Program-made: the position numbers and the translations under genes
Source of the DNA: Lampris incognitus
Taxonomy: Eukaryota > Chordata > Actinopteri > Lampriformes > Lampridae
DNA: 64,000 nucleotides
Direction of reading: 5' to 3'
NCBI RefSeq assembly: GCF_029633865.1
Contig: NC_079224.1
Coordinates: 16,024,890 to 16,088,889 of the forward strand
Shown: in pieces, positions 1-10,144 of the stretch
Numbering within the stretch: position 1 is the first letter of the stretch
Layout of the letters: each line of letters opens with the position of its first letter
The notes under the pieces: generated by a model
Seen by the model: only the letters and a program-made list of their open reading frames with translations
Told to the model about the DNA's origin: nothing
Database searches by the model: none

Positions 1-117
1 CCTCTCCAGAGAACTCCCCAAGACCTTCAAAGACAGTGGGTGCTATCAGCTGCTCTTTTATTGTTGGATGTTTCACATGCGGTATTCTATTGATATGTTG
101 CTGCTAAACAAATGCAA

Positions 118-310
118 ATCAACAGCTCCGATGGCGACGGGCGCGGCCAGACATCGGCACACAAAAGAGCCACTCATATCTATGGCTCTGTTAGCGACGG
201 GCGTTGGTAAACATCGGGACACAAAAGAGCCACTCATATCTATGGCTCTGTTAGCGACGGGCGTTGGTAAACATCGGGACACAAAAGAGCCATGGACATC
301 TATAGCTCTG
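118..310. repeat. 60-bp minisatellite, about 3 copies
   Basis: Three consecutive units of exactly 60 bp start near 121, 181 and 241, with a decaying partial unit after 300. Units 2 and 3 are identical over their first 50 bases. Unit 1 is more diverged. Because 60 is a multiple of three, the array stays open in one frame on each strand and yields repeated peptides. No start context, splice signal or known domain suggests that these peptides are made. Confidence 0.85.
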
Positions 311-379
311 ACAACGACTCCAAGAGGATAAATTCTGAGTCTCACCACCAGCCAGTCAGACTAGCTTGGTCTAGTCAGA

Positions 380-552
380 AAGGCAAGAACTGAAGAAGCC
401 TCTTGGATGAGAGGCGAAACGTCTTCACGGATATATACCAAGTCCAGTTGCACTTGATTCAACTCCTTTGGATAACGTTTACTGTAAAGCGACTTCGAGT
501 GTTAGAAAAGCGCTATATAAGTTTGATTTATTATTATTATTATTATTATTAT
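380..552 (+). repeat. 3' tail of a dispersed repeat with (TTA)n end
   Basis: The segment resembles a tail shared by many fish interspersed repeats: a motif around gatgagaggcgaaacgtc, then gcgctatataa, then a run of TTA triplets at about 529-552. A related gcgctataaa tail ending in GATT repeats occurs at 58630-58703. The parent family is not identified. Confidence 0.45.
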
Positions 553-901
553 CAGTATTATTTTTATTATCTTCAGACGGTGGCTCACCTTTTCGTTGTC
601 TGTACGCGGTACGCGCTAGCTTAGCTTTTAGCTAGTAGAAAACTCCGTTGTCTCGCGGCTCAACTGCGGCAAAATGACGAACTGGGCCGACTTCTGACAC
701 CGTGTTGTGGTTCTACATGACCGACAGAACGAGATGACTTTATTAACGACAACCGTACCGCACACACAAACCCACACGGGACGGATCAGACACAGAGTTG
801 CTCCACCTCCGCATCATCAACTTCCGTATTAGCATCAGTGCGCGGCACTACATGCTACAGTTTGTTTCAAGGAAAATGTTTATAAAAATAGATAAGCCTT
901 G

Positions 902-1036
902 TGTAAACTACTAATAAGACACGTTAGCCCCTAGCTAACGGGTCTGACCCTTTAGCCGAGCGGTTAGCGATGTCGCCTTGTGGTGCTGTACACCCCGTAT
1001 CGAATCCCGCACCGGGCAAGAAAATAACCGGTTACA
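902..1036 (+). repeat. 5' LTR of TRIM-like element with tRNA-like Pol III boxes
   Basis: Starts TGTAAAC and ends TTACA. It holds a 7-bp perfect stem (cgttagc/gctaacg, 922-940). It also holds an A-box match, TAGCCGAGCGG at 953-963, and a B-box-like motif, GTATCGAATCC at 997-1007 (consensus GGTTCGANTCC). The two boxes are 44 nt apart, within the tRNA range. The A and B boxes are the internal promoter of RNA polymerase III, so this LTR may have been built from, or captured, a tRNA-like sequence. Transcription by Pol III is inference. Confidence 0.75.
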
Positions 1037-1037
1037 T

Positions 1038-1054
1038 TGGTGGCAGCGGTGGGA
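1038..1054 (+). promoter_or_regulatory. Primer binding site complementary to tRNA-Leu(UAG)
   Basis: The 17 bases tggtggcagcggtggga lie one base inside the 5' LTR. Their reverse complement is the 3' end of vertebrate tRNA-Leu(UAG) plus CCA, as recalled from the tRNA sequence. This fixes the element's orientation as + and supports reverse-transcriptase priming. Confidence 0.8.
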
Positions 1055-1139
1055 TCCGGAAGTGTGCAGATCCTCAGAAGTCTCTTCGGAGCGCGGGAAT
1101 AACAAAGCGCGAGGGCGCGCTTCCGGGGAGGGTGACGAC

Positions 1140-1274
1140 TGTAAACTAGTAATAAGACACGTTAGCCCCTAGCTAACGGGTATGACCCTTTAGCCGAGCG
1201 GTTAACGATGTCGCTTTGTGGTACATTACACTTCGTATCGAATCCCGCACCGGGCAAAAAAATAACCGGTTTCA
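1140..1274 (+). repeat. 3' LTR of TRIM-like element
   Basis: Same length as the 5' copy. The A-box match at 1191-1201 and the B-box-like motif at 1235-1245 are both retained, while the segment between them carries 6 of the 11 mismatches. The hairpin near the start is unchanged. Confidence 0.8.
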
Positions 1275-1561
1275 CTTGTTTAAATATATTTGGGTTTAAG
1301 AACCTGTATGTGCTTTATTTGGTAGGAAATGTGTTGATTGTATTTTTTATGTAATCATTAAACCTAGTGGGAGAGGCTACTGTTTGAGCTAGTGGTGTGT
1401 AAAAACGAGGCATACTCCAAGTTAACAGTTAAGGGGCTTTAGTGTCAAACTGTAAGTATCAACAATGCAGATGAACGGTCGCACGCAGGAGACTGCGTGC
1501 CTTACGTAACATCGACTACAGCTAACATCCACTGGGTGGTGCTATAATACTACCCGTAACA

Positions 1562-2362
1562 TCTCCCTTTCCTTTAAGTAAACAAAACACTTCTTGAAAT
1601 ACCAGCTTGTGAACTTCACTCAAGACATGGTTATATCTAGATCTCAAAAACAATTAAACAGCCTGTCTAAACACTGAACATTAGAACCAGCCCATGTGAG
1701 GCCGTATCTGACGGCCATATCGAGAGAGAGCAGGGGAATTGGGTGACGATGGGACAGCAGAGGTGTCCAAAGTCTGTGGTGGGCCCGAAGCCCGTGGACT
1801 GCTGTAGAGCCTGCTGGGAGAGGGTCATTTCACTCTGTGGCTGAGGCCCACTGCATTCAGATGAAGGCCCCTCTGCGCCAGCCTTAGGGTTTTGTGATGG
1901 CCTTGTCTCTGGCATGCGTAGATCGACTCGATTGCAACGATACAAGGAGCCCTTGATCTCTACCAGATATGACTGTGGGGGCACTTTCTGCAGACACACT
2001 CCCCGTTGCCAGATGCCAGTCATGTCCCCTGGTAGTGGCTTCATCCGAACTGCTTCTCCCACTGCAAGCTCAGGTAGGTGCTTAGCAGTCCTGTCGTAGA
2101 TGAGTTTCGAGATTTGTCTCCTGTGCTGCAGTTTATCTACAACATCCGTAACAACGTGTGGCTAAAGAAGTGCATCAACCACTGGCAGAGCTGACTTCAA
2201 ACGCCGTGACATCAGTCGTTGGGCAGGATTGCTGTCCATACCCTCTGTTGGGGTGTTTCTCCATTGTAAGATCGCCTTCCAGGCATCCTCACCATCCCGT
2301 AGTGCTTTCTCGCACAGGTTCTTTGCGATTTTGACCGCTGCTTCTGCCTTCCCGTTGACCTA
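1562..2362 (-). pseudogene. Ty3/gypsy remnant: integrase C-terminal region
   Basis: Read on the minus strand, 2362 to about 1860 encodes the end of a Ty3-type integrase: a segment with VNGKAEAAVKIAKN and LQWRNTPTEGMDSNPAQ, one in-frame stop near 2166, then DRTAKHLPELAVGEAVRMKP and a GIWQRGVCL...SYLVEI tail. Downstream, a purine-rich tract on the minus strand (1562-1577) abuts a TGTTACGGG start at 1561, which is how a polypurine tract meets a 3' LTR. The left end of that LTR is not resolved. Protease and RT are absent. The fragment resembles the K02A2.6-like Ty3 pol proteins common in fish. Confidence 0.7.
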
Positions 2363-5040
2363 AATGATGCGAGGGCATGTTAAGTGCAGTTAGTGTTTGT
2401 TTGCAATGGGAGGATCATTAATAATAACACATCTTCAAAGCTGAAATACTCCCCATTATGCAACGCTCACCACTTGCGTTTTTGCCCTTGTTCAATTTCA
2501 ACTTAACGGGTCAAGCAAAGCTGTTTCTAAGAAAACCCCTTGTAACACTGCACAAATAATGCAAGTGTTTTTGCACATAAGACTGCGTGTGACCCAACTT
2601 TGAACTCCTTGAACCCCCACCGCCACCTCCCAACAGCCAGTTGTCACCTCCCTGGACATTGTCCTTGAATCACACGTCTCGGGCGGGGGGTGGGGGGTGG
2701 TATAAGCAGGTTTTGCTCAGTCAGGGGCAGTTGGTAAGTGGTGCACTGTCTGGTCACCACAGCACAGATAATTTTAACCTCTGATGCTTTCAGATCCCCA
2801 AAAGTTCAAGTGCACAGGGAAAGTTTCAAGTGTTGCATGTCGTGTGAAAATATCTTGAATGTAGTATTTGTTGAAAGTACATCTTGATGCCCAATTTGGA
2901 CATGCATTTTTTTTTCTCTAAGACTGCAGCTTTTCATTCTGATCTCATGTGTTAGAAATGTCATTTACCAGCAAATAAGGTGGAAAGATGTAAAATGAAA
3001 TATAATACCTCTTAGAAAGTGATGGGGGTGGGGGGTGGGGGTTACAATACTTGCTGTGAGGCAAAAGTGCATTAGGGCTGCATCGTGCTGTCAGCAAGTA
3101 CACAAAACCGTCCAGCTAATCCCTATTAGGCCAAGACTACTCAAATCTGATTATGAGGCTGCTGGCAAATTAGAAATAGCGCTAGCCATCTGTGGCATGG
3201 CTATGGAGTGAGAGAAATTTACCAGTATCCTTTGACCTATAAAAGTCATGTTCCTTAACATTCACTCCCATCCTTCACCCGGTCAAACATTCTCTGCCTT
3301 TGTCATTTACACACCTAATCAGTTTCTTTCTCTTTTACCTCAGGTAACAACAGGAAGCGGACATTATTGTCTGATATAGGAACCACCTTTCAAACAAATC
3401 TTTTTTTCCTACTTTAGACATTAGTTTGGTTATTATCAACAGAAAAAACCCCACTGAATGAATGTATTTGTAGTATTGCATTTCCAAATAAAATGCAGCA
3501 TCTATTTGTTTTCAGTAAATCTCATAGACACTTTAAAAAAGAGCACTTTTAGCACTTTATTTATTTTCAGCTGTTTCTTTTCGTGTGTGGTTTACTTGCA
3601 AAATGTTAGATACCTTCTCTTGATATGCTGATTAACTGTGAGCAAAGATTAAGCAAATTGGCCATGATGTTGCATGTCCCAAAATAGCCACTTGAATGCC
3701 GCTGAGAGGCTTTTACCAACGCTAGGCAAAGAACTGGATGCACTCTTTCTGCTGTGTTGGCCATCAAAATTCAGGGAAAATGTGATATATGGTGAGAGCC
3801 ATTATTATATTTCCATTTACACGTGTTTGTTGCCGATCTAAAATTCTCTTTGGTACGTCAAGGATGTTAGATCTAGTTAGTTAGAGCTAACTACTCACTG
3901 CTGCTGACATACTTTAACTGCGTGTATCCCATGTAGGTTTATGTAAAGTCTGAATTGACGTCAAATAATTTTGCTTGCGTGAGGAATTTCCAATATTTGG
4001 TCTTGTGTTGTTTATAGTGAAACATTATGCATTTCACTATTCATACTGTCTCTATGACAATTATATAGCAGAAAGAAATGTTTCGTGTATCAGATTTATA
4101 TGTCTTAAACAATGCCAGGCTGTGCTGTTGCTCTGACAGAAATAATACATACAAATTGTACTCCGTCCCGCTGTGGCTCTAACTGTGGCATATCATGTAA
4201 CTATACCGCAAATCATAACTATATGTTACAAATAAAATGATATTAAAACTTTATGCATAGCAGTAAGAAAGAAAATGCATTATTGTGGCTTTATTATCTA
4301 TGTCTTAAACATGGTGGCATAAAACTTGGGAGAATGTCTCAATTGCCAATAGGCCTCACCTTGTTATCACTTTGTTACTGAGAAACCTTGACATATAGGT
4401 AGTGTGAATTTAACAATTCACAAAACCACTGGTTTGCCACTTGGTCTTTGTTGATGGAAGTAATACCATATTAGCATGCCCCAACTAAAAAAATCAAATA
4501 AAAGTAGTCTTAGTTAAAATAAATATGTCAATGAGCATTTTACATTTTGGTAAGCTTTTTAGTGCTAATGTTATTGATTCAATTCTAGCATGTGCTATCA
4601 ATAACAAAATACACTGGTTGTTTACTTTGTTCATTAAATGTCATCATAGCAAAATGTAGTGTTGTTGTACCTTATAGTTCATCCAGGTGCAATATATTTG
4701 TGTTCACTAAACATTTTATTGCATTATTGCATTTATTTAATTGTTTTTGATACAGCCATAAATATAAAAAGATGGTCATTTGTTATCTTCATAAGCAAAT
4801 AGAATTCACAGTCACTTCATTCATTCAGTGAAAACAACAAATACAGAAAAACATCTTGAAACAATAATTCTAAAAGTACCACCATCCTGGATCCACACCT
4901 AATAACTGAAAACGACTTGCACCAAAGGAAGCAGAGTAAAATTTTGTTTTGCTGCCTTACGATTGCAAATCCTTTTCCACAAACCGTGTACTACTCAAGA
5001 CATGGAACAAGCATAGGTGGTTATTAATATCCTTAAAGCT
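2363..5040. other. No gene recognised
   Basis: AT-rich DNA with short G runs near 2690 and 3025. No open frame of note and no recognisable repeat. It lies upstream of the rp1-type gene, whose non-coding first exon and promoter were not located and could fall here or between 6640 and 6990. Confidence 0.5.
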
Positions 5041-5048
5041 ATGACGCA

Positions 5049-5052
<4 letters not shown>

Positions 5053-5081
<29 letters not shown>

Positions 5082-6640
5082 ACTTTATTCATATCGCACT
5101 TTTCTTAACAAAAATGAGAATAAGACCAAATGACATGAGCACAGAGGAGGTACCACTACATAAGACCAAATAAATAGGAATAAATGTAAAAACAGTATAA
5201 ATGAAAACAAATGTCAAACATTTCCAAAAGCTTTCACAAAGAGAAAACTTTTAGAAGAGATCTAAAAGACGCTAGAGACTTATTGTGTCTAAGTTCAGTA
5301 GGCAGAGAGTTCCATAGTGTGGGATCTCTAACAGCAAAAGCCAAGTCATTCTTTGGGACAAACCATGACCTGGGAATAACCAGCAGGGCTCCATCTGTGA
5401 TTCAGAATGGTCGAGAGGGTGCATACCAGGTCAATAAATCAGAGATGTATTTAGCAGCAAGACCATTTAAGGCCTTAAAAGTGAGCAATACATTTTTAAA
5501 ATCAATTCGAAATCTAACAGGGAGCCAGTGTAGGGAGGCAAGAACAAGAATGATGTGATCATGCCTCTTTGTCCCGATAGTGAGTTGAGCAGTGGCCTTT
5601 TGTACCAACTGGAGATGGTAGAGGGAGCCCTGGCTGATACCCGTGTAAAGTGCATTGCAATAATCAACCCAAGAATAGATAAAAACATGTACAACTTTTT
5701 GTAGAGCTACAATTGATAAAAATTACCTAATTTTAAGCTTATCTTGAGCTGGAAGAAACACGACTGAGCAACATTTTTGACTTGATTATCAAAACAGAGG
5801 TTAGCATTGAATTTTACTCCTAGATTCCTAGCAGCCTACTTAATACTATTTGACAGACCACCAAGATTAGTACCACAAGGGCTGATGGAATTTGGGGGAC
5901 TGAACAGAATGTCCTCAGACTTATCATAATTAAATTTAAGAAGATTTTGGGACATCCAGAATTTACTATCAGAGAGGCAAGCTGTGAGATTTGCTAGGCT
6001 GCTAGGATCTGTGGGGTTTAGTGGCATGTATAATAACTGAGTGTCATCAGCATAAAAATGGTAAAACACATCATGATTTTGAATAACCTTGCCAAGAGGC
6101 AGAATGTATATAGAAAAACAGAAGGGGGCCAAGAATTGAGCCTTGAGGGACACCACAACTCAAATGAGCCATCGAGGAAGTAGAGTTATCCAGAATGGAA
6201 GAAAAAGTTCTGCTGGAGAGGTATGAGCATAATAAACTAAGAGCCGAGCCCTTGATGCCTACCCAAGTCTCCAAGCGATGTAAGAGGATACTGTGATCAA
6301 CTGTGTCAAAAGCAGCACTTTAGTCTTAAAAGAACTAAAATCAAGCAGTGATCTCTGTCTGTAGTCATCAGTAGGTCATTAGTAACCTTAACAAGAGCTG
6401 GATTGGTACTTTGTAGAGCTCTAAAACCAGTCTGGAAACTGTTAAAGCACTATTAGTATTCATGAAATATATCAGTTGAGATTAAATTACTTTCTCCAGA
6501 ACCTTAGATAAAAAACCCAATTTGGAGAGTGGTCTGTAGTTGCTTAAGAATGACATGGGATCCAAATTAGGTTTCTTTAGCAATGGGTGAACAATGGCAT
6601 GCTTGAAACTGTCTGGAAATATTAGGGATGCACTACATGA
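5053..6640 (-). mobile_element. 5'-truncated LINE with decayed reverse transcriptase
   Basis: Minus-strand reading from 6635 gives broken reverse transcriptase blocks in order: PLLKKPNLDPMSFLSNYRPLS, HLSCGVPQGSILGPLLF (about 6170-6110) and FYADDTQLLYMP (about 6065-6030, the YADD catalytic box). A C-terminal part follows with SLHWLPVRFRIDFK and FKALNGLAAKYISDLL (5560-5420). The 3' end is an ATT-repeat tail at 5053-5081 after an AATAAAGTT motif. Several frameshifts and stops make it inactive. The block order suits the L2/CR1/Rex1 group of non-LTR elements. A shorter copy of the same family lies at 18950-19385 in the same orientation. Confidence 0.8.
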
Positions 6641-7005
6641 CTGACAATTTTTTTTTCACAGAGATCTGCATGACTGCCACATAACAAATAGAATGCCGCT
6701 TGCCCTCTACAGCTAGGCTGGTATGAAAAATTTTGAAGACTCGAGACTAGTGTTACATCCAGCCAGTATCATAATGCATTGCTTATTAGAGTGCAGCGCT
6801 TCAATACAAAGGGTCAGCATAAAATCTCCAGAAACTAAGCATTACAAATATGATTCTATTCTATCATCTGTTAAAATTAATCTAAAAGTTAAATTCAAAA
6901 CTTGATAAGTTTAAAACTTATCATGTCTTTAAGCTACCTAACAGGGAACCACAAACATTATCATCATCATCTCTCTCTGCTTGTTCTATAGACACCCCAG
7001 ACAAC

Positions 7006-7674
7006 ATGAGCCATACATCCCTCCAAGAGCCACCAGCCCAAAGGGTGTCTTCTGGGAGTGTGCAGACGTTGGCCTCTAGACCTTTACAATTGCCCTCTGA
7101 CCCCTCAGCCTCGAAACGAGTATGCTTCTACAAAAGCGGGGACTACAAATTCAGTGGGCATCGGATGGTCATCAATGCCCGCACCTTCAAGACGTTCGAT
7201 GCCCTGCTAGATGCTCTGTCCAAGAAAGTGCCTCTGCCATTTGGCGTACGGACCATCACCACTCCTCGCGGTACTCAATTTGTTAAAGGTCTAGAGGATT
7301 TACAGGATGGGGGATCATATGTGTGTTCTGACCAGAAACGGGTGAAGCCTCTAAACCTGGATGCAGTTTATCGACGGCAGGTGCCTTGGAATAACGCCAG
7401 GCCTGTCAGCGCAGGGCGACGGGGACGTAATGTACTCCCATTTGGTCAGTTTGGCAGAAGGAATGAAGCCAATAACAGGCCGGCAAAGATCACCGACAGG
7501 GCGGTGGTGCGGACACCCAAGAGGCTTGCGGTCATCAAGAACAGGGATCCTACCATTAAGCACACGATTGTATTACAAAGAAGAACGGCACCAACGTTTG
7601 ATGCTTTGCTTGATTACCTCTCCCAAATCCTGCAGTTCCCTGTCCTCAAACTTTATTCTACAGATGGCAGAAGA
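7006..7674 (+). CDS. rp1: rp1 coding exon 1: doublecortin domain 1 and most of domain 2
   Basis: A splice acceptor (ttctatag) ends at 6991 and the ATG follows at 7006, the first Met in frame. The donor is aga|gtaagt at 7674. Domain 1 spans about residues 37-118 and contains VCFYKSGD, FKTFDALLDALSKKVPLPFGVR and TTPRG. Domain 2 starts near residue 170 (LAVIKNRDPTIKHTIVL) and is cut by the intron right after KLYSTDGRR, the same place as in mammalian RP1. Paired doublecortin domains bind between microtubule protofilaments. Confidence 0.92.
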
Positions 7675-8019
7675 GTAAGTAGATCTATTAGCTGAAAAGA
7701 AAGTACATGTTTTGTATGTTTTGTGGTAAAAGGAGCCAGTAAATATAACTCACATCTCCTTCCTTTTTGAATTTTCCCTATCTAGATTTACCTTTAAGGT
7801 CTCTTAAAGTTTAATGTCAACTTGTTATTTTGGGATGCCAATGCATCACCAGTTTTGCCCCTTTATATATTTTTTCAAGACTGGTAAAGAGTATGTAGGG
7901 TAAAAACAAGGATTGGCATGTCTGGTTCTCAATCCCACAAATTGGATATTGTATTTAGATGCAAGGCTGAGAATAGCTATTGGCAAGTGCGTGCGCATGC
8001 ACACACGCTTGCACACACA

Positions 8020-8064
<45 letters not shown>

Positions 8065-10086
8065 ACACGCACACACACAATGTGTGTGTACACACACGCA
8101 AGAGTAAACCTCTTTCAAGTGAAATTTATCCTTAAACCCAGTGTTAAGTCCAAATTTGACGTATTTACCCACACTATTCGGGAGGAAATAAATCCTGTTA
8201 AAATTGTAATATGAGACTAGTTTTGTATTTCTTAGAGTAAATAACATTTTGTTGCTTCTTCTAGTGGCTCTGGTCTTCTTTTGGACTGTTGATGTGATTG
8301 TGAGCTCTGCATACGGATTTTGTTCATATATATATATGAACAAAACTTCTCACATATTGATGTTGCGATACATTGTTCTATACTATCTGAAAACGTTTTG
8401 CTACTTAGCCACTTTACTTTTCACAAGTCCTTCCGGATGTTTTTCTCTTTACAAGTAGTTTTCCCCGTGCCCTAGTTCTCAATGTGGACACCTGTAAAGG
8501 GAACAAATCAAATGACCAAATCATGAATCACATATCTTGCAGTCCATCAACAGATTCTTGGTTGTGACAATGAATAAGTAGATGGCATTGTGCGATCTTT
8601 GGTTGAGCATTAACACTGAAGTCTATTTTTCGCACTGGCACTTACAGTGACCCTGATTAACACACTGAATACGACCTTGGTAATCATGCTTGTTACTCAC
8701 ACAGTGCCCACAAAGCCCTATTAAACCACATTACATCAGCGCTCTGATTAACTTGCACACAATTACAGTAATTGCACATGTAAACTGCATTTTGGGGTGC
8801 ATTTTCACTTGATTTCTCAAATGAAAATTCAACCTAAATGCATTCACTTGAGTTGCAGAATCAAGGATTTTACCCAGTCACCTTAGAGCAACTTTCCAAC
8901 AAATGCCAAGAGTTGCTATCAATGTCGCTACCCCCTAGTGGTTTGTCATCCCATAATCGCTTCATCCATCTGTCCTTCAATGGCAGCAAACACACCTTCT
9001 GTTAAAGCTCACGAGTGTCGACTGAACCTTAAGAACTGTCTTGTCATCTCTGATCTATGAACATATTTGACAGGGATAGTATGAACTCAAAGTACAATTT
9101 TATTTATCACATATTCGACAACCATTTCCTTTCTGTAGCTATTAATAATTTATTATTTGTTTAGTTTGAGTTTATTGCACATATCAAGAATATAAACTAC
9201 ATTTACAACACTTGTTACTTGAGCACAGATATACATAAATAAAACTCTTGTTGCTCTTTGTTTAGTATAATTTCAGATAAGTGCACCCATGAGACAAATT
9301 CAGTGTTTTGTTTTGTTTTGTTTTTTTGCCTGTGTCATGAAATTGTTTCACTGTAACTCAACTATTCTCACAAATTGATTTTAACATTTGAGATAAGAAT
9401 CTACATTTTCTCTCCTATTTCAGATTGATGGTCTTCTTGGGCTGATCTTGTGCTCTGGAGTCATTGTAGCAGCTGGCAATGAACCCTTCAAATTAGGAAA
9501 CAACAATTTTCAGAAAACAGGCCACGTGGCACAGTCAGTCCACTCAGACAATGTGGAGCCATCCAGATTACAGCCTCGAGCTTGTAAGTGTCAATTCATC
9601 AGTGCTTTGTATAAATTGCTATATATGGTCCATTATGGCTGGGTAGTTCATTAAGTAAATTACAAATATAAAATGATGAAAACCGAATTATTCTGTGATA
9701 AAGTAGAAAATGGTGCTACCTCATTTACACAGAATTGGTGACAAATATTGAAGACAATATTTTATTTTCTTATATGTCATATATTGTACCCTGATGTCCA
9801 GAAGACCCTCCTTACTAATGTCAATGCCATCCTTTCAGGTTATGTATGTGTACATTTGTGTGACAATACAATTAAAAACCTAAATTTCACCCCTATTTTA
9901 GGCTGTGATTAATAATTGTAAATCATCATCATTTCAGACCAAACTGATGCAAAATTCAAAGATGGAACTTAATGCTATTCCGTTTTGTTTAGCATTCCAA
10001 CGTAAAGTGTATGTATAGAAATTTAAAGGATTTCAACAGCAATCTGAAACTGAATGATGCTTTTCAAATTTTCCTTAATCAAAAAC

Positions 10087-10144
<58 letters not shown>

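Larger units (their letters stand above)
902..1274 (+). mobile_element. Miniature LTR retrotransposon (TRIM-like), complete
   Basis: Two direct repeats of exactly 135 bp (902-1036 and 1140-1274) begin TG and end CA. By eye they differ at 11 positions with no gaps. They enclose 103 bp with no coding capacity. The interior starts with a primer binding site at 1038-1054 and ends with a G-rich tract (GGGGAGGG, 1125-1132) a few bases before the second LTR, in the place of a polypurine tract. The 4-bp flanks match (cttg at 898-901 and 1275-1278), as expected for a target site duplication. The structure is that of a terminal-repeat retrotransposon in miniature, which would depend on proteins supplied by another element. 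No family name is recognised. Confidence 0.85.

Noticed and set aside
951-1020. A functional tRNA gene in the LTRs at about 950 and 1190
   Set aside because: The A-box and B-box are present, but the acceptor and T stems do not pair properly, and the sequence lies inside an LTR.
5211-5558. 115-codon plus-strand frame
   Set aside because: Antisense of the LINE C-terminal region; no start support or domain.
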